Source: Otis tarda
Taxonomy: Eukaryota; Chordata; Aves; Otidiformes; Otididae
Direction of reading: 5' to 3'
DNA: 64,000 nucleotides
NCBI GenBank assembly: GCA_026413225.1
Contig: CM048553.1
Coordinates: forward strand, 139,384,690 to 139,448,689
A program made the translations under genes and the position numbers. How positions within the stretch are numbered: position 1 is the first letter of the stretch; every line of letters begins with the position of its first letter. The notes below the pieces were generated by a model. That model was given only the letters and a program-made list of their open reading frames with translations. It had not been told where the DNA came from and ran no database searches. Below, piece after piece: positions 45,901 to 59,385 of the stretch.

Positions 45901-48900
45901 CTTCCACCTCTGGACTAACATTTTTCCCATTAGCTTGGGAGTCTCTGAGCCATGCTCCACTGAGTGGGGCAGTCAGAGTAAAATTTCCCTCTATTCAAAG
46001 AGCACCACTCTGCAAAACAGCAGTCAAGTGGAACACAAGTGTGCACAGCCTCCAGGACAGTTGGCTGTGGAGAGGGAATAATCTGAGCTTGCATTGGGAG
46101 GAACTGCTGTTTCTTTGTCCCACCACGAGCACAATCAGCGTCTGTAAGACCTTTTCTCTGGTAAACCCTGGATTTCAGTCTCAGACTTCTTTCTTCGTAG
46201 TCAAAATTGCTTTGTTTCTAGTTCTGTGCAATTATCTTCATATAAAGATTGAAGCAGATGGGTAAAATTCTTTCTCTTTGTTGATTCCAAAGACTTCAGT
46301 TGAGAAGTAATATGAGACTGGCCTATATTTAGAAAGTTGATATGGTTAAAGTTTGAGGAGCTAAATGACGGTTCAAGATATGCACCATGTAACAGGAGAG
46401 CTGGAGGGAGGGCACAAGTTACACTCCCAGCAAAGGCAGGGTATTTAGCACAGCATGGAGGTGTATTCCATCAGGTGATTCAAAGGCAGGTACTCCCCCT
46501 TGGACTGCTACCCGAGCTCTTATTACATCCGAATGGGGAGCAGTCCAAGCTATTTCTCCACCAGAGATGACCGAGACCTGCCTAGCACAGACACAGGGGC
46601 AACCAGGTTAATGAGATGGAGAGCAGCGTGGCACAGGGTTGGAGACGTACTGATTCACTGTTTCCAGCAGGTGATTTTTGCTAGTGCAGCTCCTCAGGCC
46701 CTTGTTAGAAGTGAAAATGGCTTTGCCCACGGGCACGTTCTCCAAGGAGAGCAGCTGTTTTCATAAAAGCGATTAAAATCTGTACCAATGAGACATTTTA
46801 TCAGAGTTTTGGCCAGAAACCCCCCTGCTTCTCTCCCTCTGCAAATCTACTTGCAGGTGTTCCAAGAGGGAAAGCTCAGAGAAGGAAAAAAAGCAAAGCT
46901 TAGCCAAAAGTAAGCATGACTAACAAATTACTCATAATTAAGGTTTGTTAATTGCATAGAACCCAATTAAACCTTTCCACGTCTAAAATGGAATAACTTA
47001 TGCTCACAGCAGAGCTGTTTAGATAGTAGACATTCTTGGTGACATTTGTCTGTTGATTTGCCATTAGATAACTTCTTGGCTTGAAGCCAGCTGGGACGGA
47101 GCTAGGAGACTTTTTGTGCATGTGTTTGCAGCACATTTTCACAAAGGGTTGCCAGAATTTGGCCCATGATGACTAGTGAGTGGATTTATTACATTATTAT
47201 TTTAGATTGTTATATTATTATTATGCATGACTGACATCGTGAAATTCTTATGTTACAGAACTATGTACAGTTAATATAAAACAGTAAGCCAGAGAGGCAT
47301 TTTTCATAAAATTCCACCATAAAGTGAAAATTTTATATAACTGAAAAGTCATGACTTTATGTAGCATATATAACTCTGCTAGAATGAGAATATCTCCCCA
47401 AAACACGTTGCCTCAAAGTGAACCTAGAAGAAACCTTTCCCATGATTCCAAAAAAAAATGCGGATGACCAAAAAAAAAATCATTTCCAAGTGTGTGTGCC
47501 TCTTCCCTTCTTGGTTCCAGCTGCGACCACAACTGGAAATAGCAAAATACCACAGAAATGCAGTTCTTGTGGTACTTCCAGCCCCAGCAGAAGCAGGAAG
47601 TATTAGAAATCTTCCAATAAATCATGTTTTCATGAGATTTCCAGCCCAGTGTTGCAAGCTCAAGAAGTCTGGATAATAAACCCAGCTCTGCTTGTCCATC
47701 TGAATCAAACACCTTACCCTCGGGAGACTTACCTTTATACTCAAGGACTGTTCTGTCTGAGATGCTGCTGATATTCCTTCTAAGCCATAACACATCTTCA
47801 GTTTCACATTAAGTCCAGCTATAAATTGGATGAAGTCTTGCTATGAAAGACAGATTTATCTTTGGCCTTCCATTTCTCTTAGCCGCAGGACAAGTTTTGT
47901 TTTTTTTTTTCCCAAGACAAAGGCAACTGCAAGACTTGGAAGTTTGAATGCCCATGGCAGAAGTGCTGCAGCAAGCTGCTCTTTGGATACATTCCCCTGT
48001 GTGGGGAAAAGAGTATAAGAAAGATAAGTAAGAGTATCTGACCATGGAGAAGAGAAAGCGAACACAGCCTGAACTGCACCTGAACTATGGCAAAAGGGAA
48101 GGCTTCCAGAACGAGCTGGTGAGTAAAAGAACTTGAAGACCCATAAGAAGAGCTGTCTCTCTCATGCACCCTCACCTGCCCCTGGCAATCAGCTCATCCT
48201 TGTTGTACATAAGTCACCGAACCCAGCACCAGCTTCTTCTCCTATGTAGTACAACCTGTAAGACACTGGATTGTGTGGTTGGCTGATCAGACGAGGAGGG
48301 CTCACCAGATCGACCTAAGTAGGTCTATATGATGGTGGCAGTATCAGGCATGTTCTTCTGTCCTTTCAGAATGGAGCTTTGCTGAAACCTGTGTAAGAGA
48401 TCAGGTCAGTGTGATCGCAGCAAAGAGACTTTCATTGTATGCTGGTTGACATTTCACCACAAAGAGATCGCAAGATTTGCATGACCTTGTGATCTCTTTT
48501 GTGAGTGGTAGTTGTGCAACAGATCCTCTGGTAAGATAAGGCAACTTGAGGGTTTACACTAAATGGGAAAGTTTACTAGAGATACGGCTTGCCAGTCTCC
48601 TCCTTTAAAGAGATAACACCTACATTTCAGGCTCAGAAAAAAATAAACCAAAAAAGACTCAATATTTATATTCTCTTTTGAAGTGGTGTGTAATGCCAGA
48701 TCTTCACTTTTTAACTTGTAAGACCTCTCTCTGTACTAGGAGTACTACTGGTTGAAAGCAGACTTTTCTTTGCTCCTCAGCAGCTGATGCTGAGTGCACC
48801 ATAAATGGGATAGATCCGTGTTGACCGCTTTTGTAGCAAGGGCTTTGTGGAAAGGGTTGTAGCCTGAGGTGGGATTTGTTCCTTCCATCTTCCTTTCACG

Positions 48901-49570
48901 CTGCTCTTGGACATGCGTGAGATGGCTGTGAGAGCTACTCTTGTGTCTGTAACCTCCTAGGTTACCAGTGGAAGAGGAAAAAAACCAGAAAGCACAGTTC
49001 ACCTCCTAGTATTTTGTCTAGGCATTTTGAGTAGACATTTCAGTGTCTGTGTCAGAGGAGGTGGCTGGAGATACCCTCTTCACCTCCTCGTGTGTGGTTT
49101 TGCCAGGCAGCTGTCCCCTCTGCTTTCTACAGGCTGCACTTTTACATTTCCCAACCGTCCGGTGCCTGCAGACGCAGGCTGTTATTTTGTTCAGTGCACG
49201 CTGTCACAGAGGGAAACGTGCTCACACAGAAATGTTGCTTTTGTTCTTGTGCTTTTGTTCCCCTCATTTAAAATGTGAACATATCTGCTTGCTCTTTTGT
49301 ATGGACACCCCCCTCCCAACTACTTCCTGGGTTAGAAGTCTGAAGAGACACAGGCCTTTGAAACATTTTCTTGGTGTGTGGGCAAAAACTAACAATAACT
49401 TTGTAATAACATATATGACTGATTCTGCTGATACTCAGATTGCAAACTGTTTTGGCTGCTTTGTCCATTTCTGGTTTCCTTTGCATTTAGTGTAAGATCT
49501 TGTGAGCATTTCTATTCATTTAAAAATAAAACCCAAAGCCTTTTTTCTGACCGTATGAATTTCTTCAAGC
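45901..49570. other. Unique DNA, no gene seen
   Basis: Short ATT-rich patch at 47185-47225. Several overlapping open frames of 60-126 aa between 47.4 and 48.2 kb occur on both strands without motifs. Confidence 0.5.
48458..48503. repeat. Near-perfect hairpin, about 17-bp stem, 11-base loop
   Basis: Arms CACAAAGAGATCGCAAG (48458-48474) and CTTGTGATCTCTTTTGTG (48486-48503) pair with one mismatch and one bulged base. The stem is short for a microRNA precursor. Confidence 0.85.
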
Positions 49571-49615
<45 letters not shown>

Positions 49616-49624
49616 TATATATAG
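49571..49624. repeat. (CA)n microsatellite with TA edges
   Basis: A CA dinucleotide run with interruptions (atacacacatatacacac... to cgcacacatatatata). Confidence 0.97.
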
Positions 49625-52024
49625 CTTAGGAAATATGTATTTTTTTATAGCATTGCCTGTAAGGACAATAAAATGCCCACTAAACATAGTTAATATTGAA
49701 AGTTCCCATAATACATCTTAGGTTTCAGGAATTTAGAACCTGGCTATAAACAATGACTTTTGATACCCAAGAGAATATAATTTTTCCTTAAAGAAAGAAA
49801 ATAAGAGTATGTGTTGAACTGGAAATTGATTTTCCGTCCAACAGGAAGCCTTTCCATAAACGTTGGGTACAATGATGTGTTTATTAGTTTTGAATCGCTG
49901 CTATGGGTAGTAACTCACTCTCTTTCTTTTGAACACAGCAATGTGTTCTGGGATGTGTTGCACGCTCTTCCTCTTGAAAATAACATCAGAAAACAACAGA
50001 TTTCACAATAAAACACGGGAGAGATGATGTTTGTTTGGAAATAATGATTTGGCGTTAGCCTCCTGTTCCTGTTATAAAATCTCACAATGTGAAGAACATT
50101 GAGCCATGTTGCCAGTATGCACTTTATAAATAGGCTGAAGGAACATTTACGTGGTAAGACATACTGGCTTCAGAGGTGAACAGGATGGCGCAGGTATCAA
50201 AAGCATGACAGTGCATGCTGTGATGGTGAGAGCCACCGCTGGCTGGGTGGGAGACACTGAGTGCTGTGCCCAGGGGAAGGGTGCAGGACCAGGGTGGCTG
50301 CTCTTGGTGCACAGCTAAAATCTAAATCATCTAGGACAAAGAGATGAGACAGCAGTGACAGAAAATGGTTTCCATCCAACAAGGCCTGGGCAGCCTGTGG
50401 CACAATGGTCTAATAGCTGACGGTCATTCCCCAGCTAGCAGTGTGTCTGGAAAAGTATCTGTAGCTCAGGAGCTGCTTGTCATCACTGGAATTACTTGAT
50501 AACCACCATGGAGCAGCTATTGGCAGGTCAAGTCAATGAACTACACTGTTAACTGCGCATGGGATCCTTTCCCTAGGTCTGTTCACAGGCATGGGAAGGT
50601 TGTACTGCTCTCCCAACTTTGTACCTCTTTTTTAAGTAGGCAGGAGAAGGCTGACGGTAAACTTGGCTTCTTTCATTCTTAATAAGGTGACTGATTAGAT
50701 CTGAGATTTCTGGGGAACCAAAGGATAATTGCAAAACAAAATGAGAGAGTTCCTGTCCTCTGCATGCTTCTGGACTTTTTCAGGGTATTTTCCAGAATAA
50801 ACCGATATTGACGTATCATCTCGCAGTCTTTTCTTCTTACTTGTACAAGCGAGTTGGGAAAGTTTTTACTGGAATCACACACCTGCTTTCCAGAAGGTTA
50901 CTGTGCAAGAATGAGGATGCTGAAGTTCGATACTCTTCCCAGGTTGGCAAACTACTCTTTTACAAGATCTGTGCTTAATGCTGTTCATCTTGGGATCTTT
51001 CCCTGTTTCACTTGGGGAAATTGTCTAAAAGATGTGTGAAAAATTTATGTTCTACTGGTTTACAGATTCTTATGGCAGTTTATGCTCTTGGATCTTGAAC
51101 TCTCATCTGATGTTGTATCACTCAACATGGAGAAATATGATCACAAAGCCATGGAGAAAATTTTCAGATCTGTTCACGTTACTGTGATAAATGTGAGAGG
51201 TCTATTTAAAAAGCAGCTCACTATTTATTTGTAGGAGGTGAAAGGCAGCTTTATCATCTATTTCTTAAGAGTTGGTGGATCTAAAGGTGTGGAGTATGTT
51301 TAAAAAAAACCTCTTCATGTTGCCAGTGATGGTAGGAGAGCAGGAAAACTTCAGAAGGAAAGTTTAGGAAATGAGTTCTAGTCACATGATCTCAGCAGAA
51401 GGCCAAGCAGGCTGAAATGTCCAAGGCAGAGGGATTCAGGGAGTTGTACAGGGCGAGACAGAAAGTCTAGAGAGACAGAGTTCTCAGGAAAAAGGCACAT
51501 GTCTACAAGTGGATGAGGTTACTGCAAGAGAAGACAGGAGAAGACCTTTGTTAGCACTCATGGGTGAGTGGTGAGGAGATGAGTTTACCAAGAAAGACAT
51601 GGATGGATTAGCTAGTTGGGTAGGAGGAGATCCAGAAGGTCATGAAACCTGCAAGAGGAGGACAGGGCATGGTAGAGTGCATCAAGAAGAATGAGAGCAG
51701 GAGAATCTTGAGAAGAGGAAATAAATAACAGTTACCAACTCCACAGGTAAAGCTACTTGAAGCAGATCTGTTTGAAAGTCCGCCCACAGTGGTGACAAAA
51801 TAGCTCCTGCTGCTTTGAGGAACATGTCATCTTTCAAAAGAATATTGAATCTCACAAACACATTTTTACACTCTCTCAACAACACCAACATGTAGAGCAG
51901 AGAATTCAGTCCATGTCTTCAGTGATCCCTCTAGAAATTGTCTTCTGTCAATTAAGTTCACTCATAAGTCCACCTAAATACCACTGTAATTGGCACTGTA
52001 AAAGTGTTGAGACACTTGGAGGTG
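49625..52024. other. Unique DNA, no gene seen
   Basis: 51340-51720 is purine-rich on the plus strand with many GAGA/AGGA words. No exon or repeat recognised. Confidence 0.5.
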
Positions 52025-52076
52025 TCTCACTGCACAGAGCCTACTCTCAGGTGGAGATGGGCTCTGTGCAGTGAGA
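52025..52076. repeat. Perfect hairpin, 17-bp stem, 18-base loop
   Basis: TCTCACTGCACAGAGCC (52025-52041) and its exact reverse complement (52060-52076). Two more bases can pair inside the loop (T-G, A-T). It is not part of any recognised transposon. Confidence 0.97.
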
Positions 52077-52336
52077 GGTAAGATTTGGTGTGTTACCCGT
52101 ACCACAGGTAAATGTCTCACTTGCACGCCGTAGTTCCTGTGGTCTGCTGCTCTTGTGAATATTGCAATGGCTTTTAGTGCAGAGGAACATATACAGCCAA
52201 ACTTGCAGCTACATAATAAAACCTCACAGAGTCTTCCAGTCAGTATTTTGATGGTGCAATTAGAGAGTCCTTTCAAATATGACCTTTTAACTACTGATGC
52301 CATCCTGTAACTTTCACAAAAGTGACTGTGTCAACT

Positions 52337-52380
52337 GCATCACATGGCTGAAGCTAGACTGATTTTCAGCCATGTGATGC
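52337..52380. repeat. Perfect hairpin, 16-bp stem, 12-base loop
   Basis: GCATCACATGGCTGAA (52337-52352) and its exact reverse complement (52365-52380). It lies 260 bp after the 17-bp hairpin but has unrelated arm sequence. Confidence 0.97.
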
Positions 52381-55300
52381 TATTTTATCACCCTCAGGAC
52401 AAAGGTTAAGCCCTCCCTTTCTTTTCCCCGTTAGGCACCACTTTCTTTGGTCCTCTTACTTTGATAAAGCTAAAATTCCTGATGACCACAGAGTTAAGAG
52501 TTTTTATAATCCACTGTGCGCTTCTCTGATGAAGAACCCTGCTATTGTGCTGCATGTAACAGAAATACCTTCACACAATGAAGCAATCATTCTTCCCCGG
52601 CAGGGTCTGAATGTCTTGATTCTCATCCTGCAGCAGGTTTGGCAGGAAACAAATTCCCCAGCTTGCAAAGGGCAATGGCCAGCATAATCTTTCTGCATTT
52701 TAAAACATTCTTTAATGTTAGGCTCTCTGCATTCAAATGGTAACTTTAGCTGACATAGAGTTTTATAGAATATTTGAACTGCAGCCTATTGAAACTCTAC
52801 CCCACTGCATTTGTGAATATTTGCATTACAGTATAAATGTGTTATTTTCCCTTTTATTTATTATGGTACAAGCGTATTTTAAATACTTGTTCTGTGGCTG
52901 ATTTGGAGGTTGCAGTTTCATTTTTCCCTAGATGGGACATATGCATTATTGGAGGCTTGAATACAAACTGGACAGCATTGAGATAAAGGCTTATAGTTTT
53001 TAAATCAACCTAATCCAGCCTATAGATGGATAGAAGAGAAGAAATGTAGTTCTATATTGGATATTATATGATGGTGTAAGTAAGTAAATGGGTAAGTGTT
53101 GGATGCACAGTTGGACTAAAGTGAATTTACTGAAGTTGAGAATGTTTCCTGTGTGTTTTTTTTCACTGTAGATTTCAAGATTGCACATGCATAAATTCAG
53201 TCTCTTCCTAAGTGAAATTCAACATAAAATTAATTACACTTTATAATAGAAAAGGTATGAATGAGGTCAGGTTTAAAACCTGAGTTTTAAATATTCCCTT
53301 TCCTCCCAGTTCTGGAGAGCAAGGAAGAAAAATCAGGAGCAGACCCCAACACTAAGAGTCACTATCCAAAACCTGAACAGATGCTGTGTAAAAGTTTAAT
53401 AATAAAAAAGAAATTATGACAGCCTTGCTTGCTATTTGCAGCATGCATTAGCGATGCTGGGTGTCCAACTAGGCAAGAGGGGCGTGATGCCTGGCTGAGC
53501 AGTGGCCTGTCCCCACTGCCAGTGGTGATGCCGTACAGCTCTGCTGATGCTGATGGAGACCGACTTGAGGGGACCCACTGAGGCTGCCAGAGGATGGGGT
53601 CGTCCCCAGGTACCAGGCTGAGGCTTGCTAAGGGACAAGGCAGCTGTACTTCTTTTGCTGCCTGTCCCCTGTTCCCCATCACCTAAGACTCCCAGCAGCA
53701 CCCAGCCTGCACCTACTCGCTGTGGGAATGCTCCTTTCTGGCCTTGCACCTGGGTGCTGGAGAATCGTGCAGGCAGGGAGGAGGATGTGGATGAGGGAGC
53801 CCCTTGGTAGCCCGCGAGAATCAGCATCAGAGGAGACCTGGGGGGCTGAATCTGTCTCGGGACCTGGCGTAATGGCTTCTCCCAGTTCACAGCTGCGTAA
53901 CTCGTGCTGGAGTCAGGTTCATAATATCTCAGGCATGTGATTCACATGAGTGTAAAAGCCACTGGATACAATTACACATTTATTTTTACCTACCACTAAG
54001 GGAATTTCCATTCAGTACTATGCGAGCTGGTTGCCCTTGCTCTGTACTGTTTCAGTAGAATTTTCCTGACAATTCATGTCTAAGAAACACAAGACAGAGA
54101 GAGACTTAATGTTATGTGAAAGGATTTTCCTAGGGTAACTGTATTCAGTCTTTGCTCAAACTGAACGAATAACTTTGATCTGTCAACTGTGAAAAGTAAA
54201 CTGGGTGCGACCTTCCGTCATCGGCTAATCGTCTCACTTAATGACATCTGTTAACTTTGTTCTGATATTAGATCATGGTCTTTCTTTGTACTGTCAAGAT
54301 TTTTCATCCAAGGTCTAATTATTTCACTTTATGTGTATACAGATATCTTGGGAGTCAGTTGCACCTAGTACGAAGATCATTTTTTCTATTTTGAATTTCC
54401 AAAACTGATCACAGCGGTCAGATCAATGTGGCCTTTTCATGGATAAAACAAGTCAGCTTAAAGCCCAGCACTGTATCTCAGTCCCTGTCTCCCCTTAATT
54501 TTCTCTTAGGCACTGTATTTATTTATTTTTGTTCGTAATGGAGAGGGAAGGAGGAAAAGGGAAAACTCTTTCTGTCCCAGGAAAGTTCAATGCTTCAAAA
54601 CAGTTGATTGATGTGACTTGCTATACAGACCTGAACTGTCCTACAGGAAGGAAGAAGAAAATACTATTTTTCAGGCTCTCCCTTTCCCTTTCAAATTTTT
54701 TTTTATCTTTTAGTAGTGATAAAGGCCTGGGTAGATGGCGTTTTTGGGGGATTAATGGCCACTTGGGGTTAATGCTCTAAGGCCCTCTGTCCCTCAGGTC
54801 TTTCCAAACAGTGATTAATCTCCAGGGGAATGTATGTGCCCTGATCGCTACTGCTGATAATGCTCATCCTCATAGTATAGATCAAAATGCGCAGACTTAT
54901 TGTAGTAATGGCCATGTCCTCACCTCCCAGACTTTGTTCAGTTCAGTCAGCCACAGCTTAAGCCCCTGGTATCATCTGGTCAAATTCAGTTCAACAGAGG
55001 TTTTCTCTCTTGGGACCCAATCCTGCAGCATGCCCAGTGTCACTCACCAGTGTTTTGAGACCATTGTCTTCTCCTGTAGTAACTCTAGGGAAGTTTCCTC
55101 TTAAAAGATTGTGACTCTCAATCTCCTCTCCTCATCCTGTGCAATAGCAGTGCAGGATGTAGGACCACTGAAGAGTGCAAATGCAAGAAGTGGGAGCTGG
55201 TTTTTAGGGCAAAGGGACAGTGGCAGGTGTCCAGATCAATGGCAGAAGCATCACATCACCACAAGGTCTTGTGCCCATTTTCTTTTTCTACGATGTTGGC

Positions 55301-55539
55301 TTTCACCAGCTCACACTTCATTTATTACTGGGATGTACACAATGTTCTCTGCCAGGTTCAAGTGAAAGAAAAATGGTCAATTAAGTGAATTGCATCATCT
55401 GTAGAAGACCAGCACCTGTCAGTAGGTCAGCCCATACTGTGTGTTTCACCAGATGAGTAAGTCTAATATTTTTCAGGTGCTTTCCTGGGGATGGCAAAGG
55501 ATTGCAAGTTGCAGAATACCCATCAGCTATTACAGGTTG
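52381..55539. other. Unique DNA with a GC-richer block at 53.44-53.93 kb
   Basis: 53440-53930 is clearly more G+C-rich than its flanks and carries overlapping open frames of 61-152 aa on both strands, none recognisable. The rest is AT-rich with no gene seen. Confidence 0.5.
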
Positions 55540-55705
55540 GCCGGATGCTTTCTCTGTGGTAGGGAGTTGTTTTCTTGGTTCTATTTCCTAGTATCTTGTC
55601 TGGTCTAGTTTTCAGTTTCTGAAGCAATTCACCCTCCATCACCTCTTTTGGGAGATTATTCCATAGTCTAGTAGTCCTCACTGGGATCCAGCCTCGTTTC
55701 AATTA
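55540..55705 (-). mobile_element. Old CR1-type fragment, antisense
   Basis: 'caccctccatcacctctttt' then 'gggagattattccatagtct' and 'agtagtcctcactgggatcc' match antisense old CR1/L3-type sequence (ctccatcacctctcttggga, then accattccatagtctaatag, then atctaactgt). The preceding 'ttttcagtttctgaagcaat' also fits. Truncated on both sides. Confidence 0.65.
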
Positions 55706-55740
55706 GCGTGTCATGTGTTTGCAGTAGGAATATCTAGTTC

Positions 55741-55772
55741 AATACACACAGGTGTAAGTAATACACACAGGT
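55741..55772. repeat. 13-bp direct repeat
   Basis: AATACACACAGGT at 55741-55753 and 55760-55772, 6 bases apart. Confidence 0.9.
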
Positions 55773-56242
55773 AAGTATCAAGACTGCTGCATGTGAAGAC
55801 TTTAAATTCTATGAGAGTCTGTAGTAAATGTTACAGTACATTCCTGTCTCTTTAAAAACATATTACATGCTGAGAAGTAATAGAAGAAAGAATAAAACCT
55901 AAATGGCCACATTTTCTACCTTTATCCTTGTGTTGCAGTCAATGCAATGTGTTTCTGTGGTATCTAATCTCTCTGCGAGCAGCCCCCCTGAGCTGTCCTC
56001 TGGGTGTTCAGCGTGCATTCTTTCCACTTCAGAGAAAGGATTGGGTCTGGTGGTTCTCTTATTCCTCTGGAAGCTCTTATAAGTGAATGTTGCCACTGTT
56101 AGATCTTTATGGTCAGTTAAAAGTATGTGAATAGGTGCAAGTATTTGATTTTAATTTCAGGGAACAGTTTTTTTTTTTTCAGTTTATAGCTATTGCAAAT
56201 GTTATCTTTTTAGTTTATTTTTACCCTTATAGAACTTTTAAA

Positions 56243-56272
56243 TACAACAGTTACAAAACAATAACTGTTGTA
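56243..56272. repeat. Perfect hairpin, 11-bp stem, 8-base loop
   Basis: TACAACAGTTA, loop CAAAACAA, TAACTGTTGTA. Confidence 0.95.
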
Positions 56273-59200
56273 ACTGGTATTCTCTGTTACATTTAATTTA
56301 TTATACATACATGCAGCTTTCACAACTTACAAAGCGGTTTTTTTATTTATTCAATCCTTCAATAATTATGATGGGCTACCATAGAATTAACAGAAGTCTA
56401 AAATCACTGTCACTTTTGAGTGTCTTCCCAAATCTAGTTTGAAAGTATGGAGGTTATTAATATAATTCTTAATGAATTCCAGCCGCTCTTGCTGACAATA
56501 AGAATAAATGCAAAGCCATTAGCAACTTGCCAGAACAGTGGAGTAATAGCCATTCAGGGCTATTGGGAGCTATGGGGCTATTTGGAAACAAATGGTTATT
56601 TCACCAGGGAAGCAAAACAAGCTGCACAGACTTGCACTACCTTTTTTTTTTTTAACTTAAGTTCTTCTTCCTCTTTTTTCTCTCCCTCTTTCCTGCTGGA
56701 CATATTTTTCAAAGAAGGCCTAGAAATAAAGCATGTGGAGATTTTGTCCACATATGTCAGAGTGGGAGACTTTCATCATGGCATTAGTAGATTAGCCTTC
56801 TTTTCTCTTCACCTGTTTCCAAATGCATCTTTGCTTGCTCAGCTAATAAAAACATTCACTGTTCTTGGAGAAAAAGAATCCAATATTAAACAAGCATTCT
56901 AAATTACCCTGAGTACTGACTTTCTTAGGGGAATATGTTTAAAAAGCAGATGTAGCTTGCAGCCTTATTTTGCTTTTAAGCATTTAACATGTTTTTTGCA
57001 TGTTTATTTTGTACCAGCCCATATATTCTGTGAGAATATATGAACTGGTTCGTTATTCTGTATTTGCCAACATGCATGCTGTCTGATAGTTCAGGTTCTG
57101 TTTTGTTTTGCTTTATTCTTTATTAAAAAAAAAACAACCCAAACTTGATCTTGCCCATAGAACACTCAAGCACTGACATTAGGTGATCTGCTAAGAACCT
57201 TTCCCCAACAGCTCCAGTCTAAATGAGCTGAGCAGACTATGCCTTCGTTGCAAGCTACAGGAGTTAATAAAGGGGATAAACTCAGCTGGAGAGTTTGAAT
57301 CTGTTTGATGGGATCCATCTGAGTGATTGAAAGCCATTTCAGGGCTGCCCTTTATCTTCAAATGTCCTGTTTGAATTTACGTGAACACCATGGAGAGGGA
57401 TGTTGGTGACACCTGCCTGGTGAAAACAGGACTGTCGCCATCACTAGCTCAGATCAGACATAGCATTGTCTAGGTGAATTCGAAAAACCTCCAATTCCAG
57501 TACATTGCTGGGTACCTGTTACGGTGCTGTATCTCCCTCTTGCAGTGAATAAAAGGTAATCACATTTTTATAAGGTCTTATTCTGGCTAATCCTGTTGGC
57601 TTGTACGTATCCAGACCACTGAGAGTCAACCTGACCCTTTTGAAGAGGCAGAAACAGCACACAGGCACAGGCTGGCAACATTTGTAAAGCTGCCGTGTCC
57701 AGTCCCAGAAGAATATTTGATCTGAGGAGGCAGGAATACAAGAACTGTCCTGCTGGGCTGTACCACAGGGCCAATATCCAGTGATGGTGCCGTGGGTGCT
57801 TTGGGGAGAGTATAAAAAGACAGTGTAGATATAGTGGCTGGGATTAGAAAAGGAATTCAGATGTTTCTACAAGATAGGAAAAAAATCATCACTAATATCA
57901 CAAACAAATACTTAAGACTGCTCTCAAGGCAAGTGAGTTGTATGCATATATGTGTGCTGCAAATGAAATCCCGTGAAGAAAAGGTTTGGAAAAGAAGAAA
58001 AAAGGAAAGGAGAGGAGAGATATCATAGCTATCAATATTATTATCTGACGAAAACTCCAAAGCCTATTCAATGAATTATCCAAGTAGATACCCTCTGAGT
58101 GAGGTGACTCATCCTGGACATTTCAGCTGTGGACACAGAGGTGTGAGAAGGTTCCCATAGGACACCTTGCAAACCGCCAGGGAGCTTCCCTGATGCATCC
58201 TGCAGAGTTAGTTGGTAGGAAAAGAACAGAGATCCTGCCTTGGACATCTGCAATTTAAATGGAAAAATATGTAAAGCTCTGTTTTAGATAGATTCCTGAT
58301 ACCAAAGTGGGTAAAACTTAAGGAGGAGCACAGGAAGTGGGTCTAAGTGCAGCCTTGTCTTGACAGAAAGTGCTGGAAGAGGGGACAGCCATGAGAGTCC
58401 AAAACTGCTTGGATGTCCTGGGAGAGGTTATGACCATGTGGAACTCAAAGATGAAGAGGTTAGGACCTTCATGAGGGAGAGGGAGGAACCAGACCCTTGA
58501 AGAAGCACTCTTTGCAGTTGGATGAGGTAATAATGAACAAACATTCTATGTCAAGATACTATGCAGACATAACAATTATGTGCACTGCAATGAAAATGAA
58601 AATCTTGATCTACTTTTGTTTCAGAATGCAAGAAAAAGGCCAGCATGGATGCCACAACATTAATCCTGTGCCAAAAGGCAAACCTGGTCTGCTAGGTCAG
58701 ACAGATCTGATGAGTGGAGTAAAAGTTTACTTCAAGAGGTATCAAACGTGGAAATCATGAGATTCAGGAAGATGATGCTCACATGAAGTACATGACTTAA
58801 ACTGAGCGAGTCTTCTCTTCCAGATTCCCAGTGAATATGGGCTATTCTCTAACACCATCCCTCTGCTCTCCTTTTCTGTTGTGGCTTTTACTTCTTTTTC
58901 TTTTTTTCCCCCTCCATGCTGCTGTCTCTACTTCCTTTAATTTCTTTCTCTTTGTTGTTGCATTTGTCTACAGACACCTTGGAAATTTTCTCTGAGCTCT
59001 CTTATTACTTTCTGGGGAGTTAGTCTGATTTCCTGAGTTTGTTCATGAACACTTGTTGTTCTTCTCCCCCATCTCACCCCCTCTCCCTTGGTGTAATATT
59101 GTCCTTTTCTGCTGTTTAATGTTACTAATTCCTGGTGTAACCTGTGTGGCTTGTTTTTGGCCACATCTTCTTTTCTGTCTTCTGGTTTTGTCTGTTCTTT

Positions 59201-59324
59201 CTCTTTAATTCAGTGAGATCATATGCTTCAAGTAAACAGAATAGGTGAAGTTCTGCCCATATTTGCGTATTCTAGTGCTTGTTCTCAAGACTCTCTCACC
59301 ACTGTGAATACTTTAGGTTACTGG

Positions 59325-59385
59325 TAACTGAACAGGTGCCTCTATCTGCCTCATTTGCAAAATGAACTGTAAGGACATTTTAAAT
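59325..59385 (+). mobile_element. Possible MIR-like SINE relic
   Basis: 'ggtgcctctatctgcctcat' followed by 'ttgcaaaatgaactgtaagg' parallels MIR sense sequence (tgtgcctcagtttcctcatc, then tgtaaaatggggataa). Short and isolated. Confidence 0.45.

Larger units (their letters stand above)
55706..59324. other. Unique DNA, no gene seen
   Basis: 56447-56902 has a 151-aa plus-strand open frame without recognisable motif. Polypyrimidine stretches lie at 56640-56700 and 58855-58975. The second ends in TCTACAG and resembles a splice acceptor, but no exon can be supported. Confidence 0.5.
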
